Notes under the pieces: generated by a model | What the model was told of the DNA's origin: nothing | The model's database searches: none | What the model saw: the letters and a program-made list of their open reading frames with translations, nothing else | NCBI GenBank assembly: GCA_023421875.1 | Contig: JAEZSM010000111.1 | Span: 1 to 14,531, forward strand | Direction: 5' to 3' | DNA length: 14,531 bases | Origin: Spirochaetota bacterium | Lineage (GTDB): Bacteria > Spirochaetota > Spirochaetia > Treponematales > Rectinemataceae | Made by a program: the position numbers and the translations under genes | Shown: in pieces, positions 1 to 6,476 of the stretch | Numbering within the stretch: position 1 is the first letter of the stretch | Layout: each line of letters starts with the position of its first letter

Positions 1-369
1 ACCATTCCCCAGGCTGTAGAGGCGGCGTTGGGTAGCTTTTCTGCTCCCGTTGTCCTAATAACCGGGGGGACTGACAAGAACCTGGATTTCGAGCCAGCCA
101 AGAAAGCTTACGCCAAGGCCGCGGCAATCGTGCTGCTGGAGGGGACAGGAACCGAGAAGCTCATGCCTCTTCTGGCAGAACAGGGCATAGCCTGGAAGGG
201 GCCCTATAGCAGCCTGGAAGCGGCGGTGGCAGCCGCCGACGATCTGGCACTGCCCGGCCAAGCCGTGCTCCTCTCTCCGGGCTGCGCATCCTTCGGCATG
301 TTTCTCCACGAATTCGACCGGGGCAAAAAATTCAAGGAAGCGGTTCGTGCGCGCCTGGGCTTACAATAG
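1..369 (+). CDS. murD: UDP-N-acetylmuramoylalanine--D-glutamate ligase (MurD), C-terminal fragment
   Basis: This is the last 122 codons of a gene whose start lies left of the window. The frame is open from base 1, so the TTG at 28 is not a real start. MurD adds D-glutamate to UDP-MurNAc-L-Ala with ATP in the cytoplasm, the second amino-acid step of peptidoglycan precursor synthesis. The fragment is the C-terminal Rossmann-like domain of Mur ligases: VVLITGGTDKNLDF matches the family's 'ILIaGG.DKg.df' strand and loop, and LLSPGCASFGMF followed by a 'F..RG..F' segment is the highly conserved MurD C-terminal signature. It ends with TAG at 367-369. The next gene is convergent, 57 bp away. A weak AGGCC/GGCCT inverted repeat overlaps the stop but has no T-tract, so I do not call a terminator. 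The identification is firm for this domain; the catalytic centre is outside the window. Confidence 0.93.
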   Translation, partial: TIPQAVEAALGSFSAPVVLITGGTDKNLDFEPAKKAYAKAAAIVLLEGTGTEKLMPLLAEQGIAWKGPYSSLEAAVAAADDLALPGQAVLLSPGCASFGMFLHEFDRGKKFKEAVRARLGLQ

Positions 370-426
370 GCCGAGCAGAGGCCTCAATCCAGGTATCCCG
401 AATGCAGGACTCCCATCGGAGCAGTA

Positions 427-1275
427 TCAGCCAAAGGCGATGGCCGCATAGCCGACAAAGGAATCGTCAGGTCTCACATCAAGACTAGTGGAATATTCCA
501 GGAGCCTGGCCGACGAGGCTCCCGATTCGAGGGCAAAACCGAGGGCCGCAATGGCAGCTCCCGCGGAACAGGCAGCATCCTTTTTTACAGCCCGGGTCAG
601 GGCAAGCTCGCAGTTCATGGCTAGCAGGGCGTCGATGAAGGTCTTGTCATTGCTCCCCTTCACCCAGCGTTCGGCCTTTTCTCCCAAGCCCATGGGGTTG
701 TAGTCGTAGGCAGGACCGTAATGGGTAAGATCGGTGGATCCCACGCAGGCAACCCTGCGGCCAAGGTCTTGAGCCGCTCTTGCAAGACAGGCCCCGAGCT
801 CCTTGGATTCGTAGCGGGGCGGTGCGCGAAGCCAGAGGATCTTTGCGCCCGGGTGCAGCGAAAAGACCATGGGCAGGAGCACTTCGACACAATTGTCAGC
901 ATACCTGTCAGGTCCGGGAGCATCGATTCCGGAACCCCGCAGCTGGGCTTTCAAGGCCGCGTAGAGTTCCGTATCGGCTTCGAGCTCCCCGCCGGGCACT
1001 TCGAAAAAGGCTTCCGGAGCCCAGAGAATCGGGCTGTTCTGGGAAAGGTGTCCTCCGATTATTGCCAGGGTATCCGACTTTTCGAGACTTGCTATGGCCA
1101 GCGCGGCAAGGCGTCCCGAAAAATACCAGCCCGCGTGCGGACAGATCGCAGCTTTTGCTTGTCGGTATTCTATGCCCCCTGTCCAGTCTGCCAGAAGTTT
1201 GTCGATCTCCGCCGAGTTCCGGGGATACCAACCATGGGGCAGGGCAAGAGCTCTGCGCGAAGCCTGATTCTCCAT
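427..1275 (-). CDS. Memo-family protein (AmmeMemoRadiSam system protein B-like)
   Basis: The protein has 282 residues, close to the usual family length. I place the start at 1275 rather than an upstream alternative because an excellent AAGGAGG (1284-1290) sits 8 nt before this ATG. Family signatures in order: PHAGW-YFSG (His47), GGH (His76), DNCVEVLLPM (the counterpart of 'EHSlEvqLPf'), GSTDLTHYGP (Asp182, His185) and a Cys near the end (Cys236). In human MEMO1 the metal site is two His and one Cys; His47, His76 and Cys236 are the likely equivalents. The usual 'GPNH' turn is one residue shorter here (GGH). Memo proteins resemble nonheme-iron dioxygenases in fold, and bacterial homologues often accompany AMMECR1 and a radical-SAM protein, but neither partner is visible here. 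The molecular role in bacteria is not established. The gene is divergent from the degenerate-GGDEF gene and has its own promoter-like sequence. Confidence 0.85.
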   Translation of the reverse strand: MENQASRRALALPHGWYPRNSAEIDKLLADWTGGIEYRQAKAAICPHAGWYFSGRLAALAIASLEKSDTLAIIGGHLSQNSPILWAPEAFFEVPGGELEADTELYAALKAQLRGSGIDAPGPDRYADNCVEVLLPMVFSLHPGAKILWLRAPPRYESKELGACLARAAQDLGRRVACVGSTDLTHYGPAYDYNPMGLGEKAERWVKGSNDKTFIDALLAMNCELALTRAVKKDAACSAGAAIAALGFALESGASSARLLEYSTSLDVRPDDSFVGYAAIAFG

Positions 1276-1296
1276 GAGTAATACCTCCTTGTGTCT

Positions 1297-1318
1297 AGTA
1301 TAAACCATTTCCCGGGAA
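1297..1318 (-). promoter_or_regulatory. Putative promoter -10 and palindromic operator upstream of the Memo gene
   Basis: On the minus strand TATACT (1297-1302) is a 5/6 match to the -10 consensus. It lies 6 nt before the AAGGAGG ribosome-binding site, which implies a leader of only about 15 nt. A perfect 10-bp palindrome TTCCCGGGAA (1309-1318) falls where the -35/-10 spacer would be, a position typical of a repressor site. The -35 is poor (CTTTTC or TTTTCC). The palindrome is seen directly; its role is inferred. Confidence 0.4.
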
Positions 1319-1397
1319 GGAAAAGTCTCCTATGGGGAAAATAAGGCACAAGCCCGGCACCCATTATTCCGATACTCTATACGATCAGGAAGGGTAT

Positions 1398-3089
1398 ATG
1401 AGAAAAACACTACGTTGGCTGCTTGTGGTTCTGTCGTTCTCTGTCGCGGCACTGGCCTTGGGAAGCATTCTTTTTTCCCTGGGCGAGCTGAGGAATTCTG
1501 GAGAAAGGGCAAGCGGAGCCGAGTATTCGATCATCAGAAACGCGCTCACCGGTATCAGGACCAAGGAAGACCTCAAGGATGATTTTCTGAGGCAGAGGCT
1601 GATCGCTCTCTACAAGGGCAGCGACCGGCTGCTGGCGGTCCAGGTTCTCGACTCCTCCGGCTTGGTGCTGTGGAGATTGCCCGGCGACTCCTCATACTTT
1701 GCCCTTCCCGGCAATCCTTCCTCCAGGGCTGGTTTTTCAGCTCCCGACCTGAGTACCGTCGTTTTCACGACACCCCTCAACAATGGCATGAAGCTGGTTA
1801 CGCTTTTTGCAACCCTCCGCAAAGCCGACATGGCGCAGGCGATAAAAACGCCTCTAATTTTCTTGGCCCTTTGGTTCGGCCTGATGATTGCCGCTTTTTT
1901 TGTGTTCGGCAATGACAAAGTCGAGAGAAAATCTGCCCAGGAGTCGGCTGGCGAGCCGGAAGCAGAGAAGCAAAGCAAGGAAAAGGAAGCCGAGGCCCAA
2001 AGCCAGGAGCCTGAGCAGGCGCCGGAAATTGCGCTTATAGCGGAATCGGAGGCAGGCCAGCAGGAAGATGTTCCAGTACAGAGTGGCGATTCGATGGGCG
2101 AAGCGCCGGGCGAAGAGGAGTCTCGGCCCGTGCAGGAGGCTGAAGCTACAGTGCCAGACGAGAATGCCGAAGCCAAACCGAATAATTCCACCGCTCTTCT
2201 CTACGACCAGGAAATCATCGAACCACAGAAACCCCAGGAGTTTGATCAGACGGAAGAGGAAGAATTCTTTGGGGAAGAGGATTCCATTGAAGAAGCTGAA
2301 GCCGAAGCATCTTTTGGCGCGCCCAGGAAAAATTTTGAAGAGAGCCTTGCACGGCTCGAGGAAGAAATAGCCACTTGGTCCAGCAAGCACGGCGATCTAA
2401 AAACACCTCCTCCTTCGGCCGAAGATGCCGCTAAGACAGAGGAAATCCAGGAAACCCAGGATTTCATCGAGAGCCTTGAGGCAGAGGAGGAATTGGCCGA
2501 GCTTGAAGCGCTCTCCAAGTCGGAGAATGCGGATGAAAAGCCTGCTGCGCCGGCTGCTTTGGAAAAAGAGCCTCCCTCCCTGGCTCCAGAGCTCCCCGTC
2601 TCCAGCCCTGGGGCCAATTTGGCCAGCCTGCCCCTTCCCCTCTCGCTGATCGATTCAGAACTGGAATCCAAGTTGCGGGAAGAACTGGATCGGAGCCCCA
2701 AGGCTGAGGTCTCGTTGATGCTCATACACTGCTCGGTCAATTCAGCCAGCGATCCGGCAGCCCTTGCCCTCGCGGTTACCGTGCGCGATTATATCGGCGC
2801 AAAAGACCTTATTTTCGAACTTTACAAGGGAGCCTTCGCCGTTGTCCTGCCATCGGTCGATCTGGGAGGAAGCCTGAAAATGTCCGAGGATTTGGCCGAT
2901 GTGCTCTCGGCTACCCTGGGACTCTACAGGGATATCGAGGGGGATGCGCCTGTGTATATTGGCATTTCAGCCAGAAGCGAGCGGAGAATCGACGCCTTCA
3001 AGCTCTACCGCGAAGCCTCCACGGCCTTGCACAAGGCATACGAGGGTTCCCAGTCCCGAATCTTGGCCTTCAGGCCCAAGTCCGAATAG
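1398..3089 (+). CDS. Two-TM membrane protein with long acidic linker and degenerate GGDEF-like domain
   Basis: The protein has 563 residues from ATG 1398, which follows AGGAAGGG by a few bases and begins MRKTLRWLL, a good signal-anchor start. An in-frame ATG at 1332 with AAGGA 10 nt upstream would add 22 residues and is less likely. Layout: TM1 about 6-28; an extracytoplasmic region of about 120 residues; TM2 about 151-171; a cytoplasmic linker of about 240 residues (172-410) very rich in Glu, Ala, Ser and Gln; and a C-terminal domain at 412-563. That last domain follows the GGDEF fold pattern: LREELDRS..EVSLMLIH at the start, ELYKGAFAVVLP where RxGGDEFxxllp is expected, and VYIGISA..LYREASTALHKAYEGSQSRILAF at the end. 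GGDEF reads YKGAF and the first metal-binding Asp segment reads LIHCS, so diguanylate cyclase activity is not expected. Binding, scaffold or sensory roles are possible. It converges on rnz with a 3-bp gap. Confidence 0.7.
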   Translation: MRKTLRWLLVVLSFSVAALALGSILFSLGELRNSGERASGAEYSIIRNALTGIRTKEDLKDDFLRQRLIALYKGSDRLLAVQVLDSSGLVLWRLPGDSSYFALPGNPSSRAGFSAPDLSTVVFTTPLNNGMKLVTLFATLRKADMAQAIKTPLIFLALWFGLMIAAFFVFGNDKVERKSAQESAGEPEAEKQSKEKEAEAQSQEPEQAPEIALIAESEAGQQEDVPVQSGDSMGEAPGEEESRPVQEAEATVPDENAEAKPNNSTALLYDQEIIEPQKPQEFDQTEEEEFFGEEDSIEEAEAEASFGAPRKNFEESLARLEEEIATWSSKHGDLKTPPPSAEDAAKTEEIQETQDFIESLEAEEELAELEALSKSENADEKPAAPAALEKEPPSLAPELPVSSPGANLASLPLPLSLIDSELESKLREELDRSPKAEVSLMLIHCSVNSASDPAALALAVTVRDYIGAKDLIFELYKGAFAVVLPSVDLGGSLKMSEDLADVLSATLGLYRDIEGDAPVYIGISARSERRIDAFKLYREASTALHKAYEGSQSRILAFRPKSE

Positions 3090-3092
3090 TTT

Positions 3093-4022
3093 TCAGTCCG
3101 TATATTCGATGGGAAACTGCATCCTGTCCCGGGTAAGCACGGTTGCGGGAAATATTTCCTGGGCTTCCTGGAGCAAGATCTTGAGTTCCTTGTCCGCGTA
3201 GCGCGGACTGTAGTGGATAAGTCCGAGCTTCCGCACCCCGCCGGCAGCCTTGGCCAGGAGACCGGCTTGGCGAGCTGTCATGTGGCGCTTTTCCACCGCC
3301 GACGACAGAAGCGCTTCTTCGAACATCCCCTCGCAGATAAAAAGATCAGAATTCTTCACTTCCTTGGCGATCTCGGGCATGTAGAGGGTGTCGGTCACGT
3401 AGCTGAACTTTCTGCCCGAACGGGTGGGCCCCAGCACATCCTCGGGCTTTACGATGCTGCCATCTTCCAGGACAAGCTCCTGCCCTCCCTGGAGCAGGGA
3501 CCACTGGGGTCCCCTCGGCACTCCCAGGGCCAGGGCTTTATCGGGGTGAAAGGCTCCTGGCCTGGGTCTTTCTTCCAGCGTATAGCCATAACAGGGCTTC
3601 GTATGCCTAAGGAAGAATGAACGGATGGAAAAATCCTCCTGGTTCCATAGCAGCCCTGGTTCGGAGAATTCTTTGACAATAATTTCGTAGTTTATATACA
3701 TGTCCAGGGAACGTCTGGTCTGCTCCACGAACTCGGCGATCCTCGGCGGCCCAAAGATGTACAGCGGTTCTTCCCTGTCGACCTGGCTGGAGAGCATGAG
3801 GATTCCCGGCAGCCCTGTCACGTGGTCGGCGTGCATATGGGATATGAAGATGGCGGTAATTTTTTTCCAGCGCAGGTTGAGTCTGCGTATGGAGATCTGG
3901 GTTGCCTCGCCGGCATCGAAGAGAAAGAGTTCCCCCTCCCTGCGCAGAAGAACACTGGTGAGGTGACGGTACGGTAGGGGCATCATGCCCCCGCAGCCTA
4001 AGACGAAAGCTTCCAAATTCAT
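3093..4022 (-). CDS. rnz: Ribonuclease Z (tRNA 3'-processing endonuclease)
   Basis: The protein has 309 residues, the normal length of the short RNase Z form. It cuts tRNA precursors just after the discriminator base so that CCA can be added. Zinc-site motifs are all present: SHMHADH (62-67), a His in FLRHTKPCYGY (His140), YVTDT (Asp211), KRHMT (His247) and IHYSPRY (His270). Between residues about 150 and 200 the protein has the family pattern PGAF...LGVPRGP..SLLQGG...EDG...PEDVLGP, which belongs to the RNase Z exosite region and separates it from other metallo-beta-lactamases. The ATG at 4022 has no Shine-Dalgarno; instead TATAGT lies 8 nt upstream, suggesting a leaderless mRNA. It is divergent from the helicase gene with only 30 bp between starts, and convergent with the upstream membrane-protein gene. 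Confidence 0.93.
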   Translation of the reverse strand: MNLEAFVLGCGGMMPLPYRHLTSVLLRREGELFLFDAGEATQISIRRLNLRWKKITAIFISHMHADHVTGLPGILMLSSQVDREEPLYIFGPPRIAEFVEQTRRSLDMYINYEIIVKEFSEPGLLWNQEDFSIRSFFLRHTKPCYGYTLEERPRPGAFHPDKALALGVPRGPQWSLLQGGQELVLEDGSIVKPEDVLGPTRSGRKFSYVTDTLYMPEIAKEVKNSDLFICEGMFEEALLSSAVEKRHMTARQAGLLAKAAGGVRKLGLIHYSPRYADKELKILLQEAQEIFPATVLTRDRMQFPIEYTD

Positions 4023-4030
4023 GCTGATCG

Positions 4031-4060
4031 ACTATAGCTGAAAGGGCTCAGGATGTGCAA
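4031..4060 (-). promoter_or_regulatory. Putative leaderless promoter of rnz
   Basis: Reading the minus strand, TTGCAC (4055-4060), an 18-nt spacer and TATAGT (4031-4036, 5/6 to the -10 consensus) are followed by just 8 nt and then the rnz ATG (4022). Transcription would begin at or next to the start codon. The -35 overlaps the beginning of the divergent helicase gene. Inferred from position and sequence only. Confidence 0.45.
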
Positions 4061-4069
4061 CTATAGCTG
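4031..4069. repeat. 10-bp direct repeat ACTATAGCTG in the rnz/helicase divergent region
   Basis: ACTATAGCTG occurs at 4031-4040 and again at 4060-4069, 29 bp start to start (close to three helical turns). Each copy contains the self-complementary CTATAG. The left copy doubles as the -10 of rnz; the right copy lies just inside the helicase gene if it starts at 4053, or immediately before it if it starts at 4071. It may be an operator pair or coincidental. Confidence 0.5.
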
Positions 4070-5285
4070 CATGAGCGATTTTTCATCCCTGAACCTGGAT
4101 GCTCCAGTGGCCGCGGCTTTGGGGCGCCTTGGCTTTTCCTCGCCGACCCAGATACAAAGGCTGGCCATACCCAAGGCCTTGAATAAGCGTGATCTCTTCT
4201 TACAGTCCGAAACCGGTACCGGAAAAACCCTCGCCTACCTGGCTCCCGGCGTTTCGGCCATTCACAGCCTGGATCCAGGCCGGGGCCCTCTGTTGCTCGT
4301 CCTCTGCCCAACCCAGGAACTCTGCGTCCAGGTAGCGCACCAGGCCGAACTCCTTTGCGAGGCCGCAGACCTTCGGCTGGGAGTGGTTTCGCTATTGGGC
4401 GGCAGCCCCCTCTCCCGCCAGGAGTCGGCGCTGAAGAAAAAACCCCATATCGTCGTGGGCACTCCGGGCAGGACAGCAGATCTGGGCAGGGCCGGCATGC
4501 TACGCCTCGATCGGCTCGAATACCTCGTCCTGGATGAGGGAGACAGGCTTTTTTCCGGCGAATATAGGGAGCAGTCGCTGTGGATTATCGGAAAAAGCTC
4601 CCCCAGGGCATGCAAGATATTGGCCTCGGCGACCATATCCACTTCCACTAAGAGGCAGGCCTTAAGCTTTATGAAAGACCCGATTTCCATCGATCTCAAG
4701 GACGAGGGAGTTCTTTCAAGAGACATTGAGCACTGGGTTTTTTATGTTGAACACAGAAAGCGCCTCGACTTCCTGCGCAAGCTGGACAGGGTTCTGAAGC
4801 CCGAAAAATGCCTGGTATTCGCCGGCGCGGGCGAGCGGGTCAAACGGGCCGAAGATCGGCTCAAGACATCCGGGGCATTGGTGGAATCCATCCTGGCCAG
4901 GGAGGAAAAGGAACAGCGCAGGGTGGCTATCGAACGTTTTCAGCAGGGCAGTCTCAGGTATCTCGTGACGACTGACCTGAGCGCCAGAGGTCTGGATATT
5001 CCCGGAATATCCCACGTGATAAGCCTGGATTTTCCCGAAGAATCCAGCTGGTATGTCCATAGGGCCGGTCGGACGGGACGGGCCGGCAAGCCTGGCATTT
5101 CCATAGTGCTGGCGGACGCCCTGGACCTGCGGAGAGCGTCGAAGCTGGCGGTGGACCGGGGTTTCGTTTTTAGGACAAAAAGTCTGGAGGAAGGCCAGAT
5201 TCTGGAGCCCCCGGTGGAAGAGTTCTTCCAGCGGGTAGAAGCGGGCGAGGAAGAAAAGCGGGCTTACAGAAAATCCCGGTCCTAG
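4053..5285 (+). CDS. DEAD-box-family RNA helicase with DEGD motif II
   Basis: The protein has 410 residues: a minimal two-RecA-domain helicase core with a short tail. Motifs in order: Q motif FSSPTQIQ (28-35), motif I SETGTGKT (52-59), Ia PTQEL (86-90), GG, Ib TPGR (137-140), motif II DEGD (161-164), motif III SAT (192-194), motif IV CLVFAG, motif V TTDLSARGLDIPG (306-318) and motif VI HRAGRTGR (336-343). All core motifs are present, but motif II reads DEGD, not DEAD. Such proteins unwind or remodel RNA with ATP. The start is uncertain: ATG 4053 has AAAGGG 6 nt upstream, while the in-frame ATG 4071 (MSDFSSLNL) matches the usual family beginning but lacks a ribosome site. Within the family it looks RhlE/CshA-like, but I cannot assign a subfamily. 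It is divergent from rnz and convergent with queD. Confidence 0.9.
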   Translation: MCNYSCMSDFSSLNLDAPVAAALGRLGFSSPTQIQRLAIPKALNKRDLFLQSETGTGKTLAYLAPGVSAIHSLDPGRGPLLLVLCPTQELCVQVAHQAELLCEAADLRLGVVSLLGGSPLSRQESALKKKPHIVVGTPGRTADLGRAGMLRLDRLEYLVLDEGDRLFSGEYREQSLWIIGKSSPRACKILASATISTSTKRQALSFMKDPISIDLKDEGVLSRDIEHWVFYVEHRKRLDFLRKLDRVLKPEKCLVFAGAGERVKRAEDRLKTSGALVESILAREEKEQRRVAIERFQQGSLRYLVTTDLSARGLDIPGISHVISLDFPEESSWYVHRAGRTGRAGKPGISIVLADALDLRRASKLAVDRGFVFRTKSLEEGQILEPPVEEFFQRVEAGEEEKRAYRKSRS

Positions 5286-5324
5286 CCAGGGAAAAACATT
5301 TGGGCCTGCGCTTAACCAGACCAA

Positions 5325-5354
5325 CGGCTAACGAAGTGCAAAGCTATTTAGCCG
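5325..5354. terminator. Inverted repeat between convergent helicase and queD genes, possible bidirectional terminator
   Basis: CGGCTAA (5325-5331) and TTAGCCG (5348-5354) are perfect 7-bp complementary arms around a 16-nt loop, 39 bp after the helicase stop and 9 bp after the queD stop. There is no clear T-tract on either side and the loop is long, so it would be a weak intrinsic terminator. Its location between two convergent stops is the main support. Confidence 0.3.
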
Positions 5355-5363
5355 CGCCGTCAT

Positions 5364-5726
5364 TCAGTCGGGAGTGTACCGGGCCATCGATGTCTCGGTC
5401 TCGAACACCTCCACCGCTGAGAGAGGAAGCCCAGGCTCATGCGCCTTCATCGACCTAAAAATATATTCGGCAATCCGTTCCGCCGAGGGATCCTGTCTAA
5501 AAACCTCGATTTCGTTCAGGTCGGAATGGTCAAGCGCAGACAGGACCTTGGCCATGGCTGCCTTGAGAAGCGAAAAATCCACCAACATTCCGCCCTCGCC
5601 AAGGCTGGCACCCCTGGCCCAGGCCCTCACTTTATAGTTGTGTCCATGAAGTCTTTCGCATTTGCCGTTATAGTGGAGCAAACGGTGCGCTGCGGCGAAG
5701 CCGCCCTCGACTCGTACTTCGTACAT
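5364..5726 (-). CDS. queD: 6-carboxy-5,6,7,8-tetrahydropterin synthase (QueD/PTPS family)
   Basis: The protein has 120 residues from ATG 5726, a typical QueD length. It converts 7,8-dihydroneopterin triphosphate to 6-carboxytetrahydropterin, the second step towards preQ0 and queuosine of tRNA. Zinc ligands are visible as AAHRL (His14) and HGHNY (His27, His29). The catalytic Cys23 lies in the family pattern NGKCERLHGHNY, and LDHSDLNE (Asp66, His67) and FETETS (Glu109 region) complete the active site. The CxxxHGH spacing is that of QueD rather than of eukaryotic PTPS. Start choice: MYEVRVEGGFAAAH is the family's usual beginning. In-frame ATG 5753 and TTG 5765 would add 9 or 13 residues and none has a Shine-Dalgarno. 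TATATT 8 nt before ATG 5726 fits a leaderless transcript. No other queuosine gene is nearby. It is divergent from the small exported-protein gene. Confidence 0.92.
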   Translation of the reverse strand: MYEVRVEGGFAAAHRLLHYNGKCERLHGHNYKVRAWARGASLGEGGMLVDFSLLKAAMAKVLSALDHSDLNEIEVFRQDPSAERIAEYIFRSMKAHEPGLPLSAVEVFETETSMARYTPD

Positions 5727-5734
5727 ACGGAAAA

Positions 5735-5765
5735 AATATACCAGATGAGGCATTCGGGCAAGCAA
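5735..5765 (-). promoter_or_regulatory. Putative leaderless promoter of queD
   Basis: On the minus strand TATATT (5735-5740, 5/6 to consensus) stands 8 nt before ATG 5726. The -35 is weak: TTGCTT (5760-5765) at a 19-nt spacing or TTGCCC (5756-5761) at 15 nt. If real, the upstream in-frame starts at 5753 and 5765 would not be translated from it. Confidence 0.35.
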
Positions 5766-5788
5766 CGGGGCTAAGGATGTTGTAAAAG

Positions 5789-5817
5789 TTGCTTTACTCC
5801 CCTTTTATGCGTACACT
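5789..5817 (+). promoter_or_regulatory. Putative sigma-70 promoter of the small exported-protein gene
   Basis: TTGCTT (5789-5794), a 17-nt spacer and TACACT (5812-5817) precede the gene. The predicted start near 5824 gives a leader of about 20 nt that holds the strong AAAGGAGG ribosome site at 5833-5840. Spacing is ideal but the hexamers are only 3/6 and 4/6 matches. Confidence 0.4.
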
Positions 5818-5845
5818 TTCTTTATCCAGACCAAAGGAGGCAAAA

Positions 5846-6385
5846 ATGAAAAAGCGTTGGTTCCTCCTGGTAATTGTATTATTGCTCTCCGCATCGACGG
5901 CTTTTGCTGAGTTCGGCTTCGAACTGGGAGCCCAGATTCCCATAGGCGTAGGCGGTTTGACGAGCTCCCTCAATTTGAGCTCAGACTATGAGGACATCAT
6001 TTCGGTGGCAGGCTTTCTCCCTATTCCTACCGCATCACTACTGTTCCAGAGCGGGCTGGGCTCCTTCAAGCTCGGAGGCGGGATACGGGTATACAGCCTT
6101 ATTCTGGCCAGCATGGCATATCCCCTGATCCAGGCCGAACTCGGTCTCGGAGATTTTTCCATCGACATGGGCATGGGGGGATTTCTTCTGGGCTACTATG
6201 CGATCGGAGGCTATAGCGGCATAGAGGCTATCGATCTTCTCTTGCCCGAACTCTCGCTCTGGTACAGCCTTGGAGCAAGAAAGCTTTTCAGGGTGGGACT
6301 GGGAGCCCTCGGGTTCATTCCAACGGATTTCGATTTTTCGGGCATACCCTTTCTCTTCTATGGAGGCTTCAAGGTAGTCCTCTAA
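5846..6385 (+). CDS. Small exported beta-rich protein, probable outer-membrane or periplasmic protein
   Basis: The protein has 179 residues. ATG 5846 is chosen over an upstream in-frame start (5789) because AAAGGAGG (5833-5840) ends 5 nt before it and the protein then begins with a textbook signal peptide: MKKRW, a hydrophobic run, and ASTAFA before Glu22. There is no lipobox Cys. The mature part has alternating short hydrophobic and Gly-rich segments (for example LGSFKLGGGIRVY, FSIDMGMGGFLLGYY, RVGLGALGF) and ends FLFYGGFKVVL, which suggests antiparallel strands of a small beta-barrel. The last residue is Leu rather than the Phe or Trp common in barrel proteins. I do not recognise the family and assign no function. 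It is transcribed alone, with divergent queD on one side and murE, which has its own promoter-like signal, 91 bp downstream. Confidence 0.7.
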   Translation: MKKRWFLLVIVLLLSASTAFAEFGFELGAQIPIGVGGLTSSLNLSSDYEDIISVAGFLPIPTASLLFQSGLGSFKLGGGIRVYSLILASMAYPLIQAELGLGDFSIDMGMGGFLLGYYAIGGYSGIEAIDLLLPELSLWYSLGARKLFRVGLGALGFIPTDFDFSGIPFLFYGGFKVVL

Positions 6386-6439
6386 CCCCGCCTCGCATCG
6401 AAGCTGGCGCTAAGACCTCGGACAGATAGGGTTTTATTG

Positions 6440-6468
6440 TTGAAGCGCAAGCCCTGGCGTGATATTCT
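6440..6468 (+). promoter_or_regulatory. Putative leaderless promoter of murE
   Basis: TTGAAG (6440-6445, 4/6), a 17-nt spacer and TATTCT (6463-6468, 4/6) are followed by 8 nt and the murE ATG at 6477. No Shine-Dalgarno precedes this ATG or the upstream in-frame GTG at 6459. The GTG lies between the two hexamers, so a transcript from this promoter would exclude it. Confidence 0.45.
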
Positions 6469-6476
6469 TGCCCGAT

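Noticed and set aside
28..30. TTG at base 28 as the start of a small separate protein
   Set aside because: The frame is open to the left edge and the sequence before it continues the MurD alignment, so this is an internal codon.
368..384. AGGCC/GGCCT inverted repeat after murD as a terminator
   Set aside because: Only five base pairs, overlapping the stop codon, and no T-tract follows.
6384..6435. AACCC ... GGGTT pairing followed by T-rich bases after the small exported-protein gene as a terminator
   Set aside because: The stem is five base pairs across a loop of about 40 nt; no compact stable hairpin is visible.
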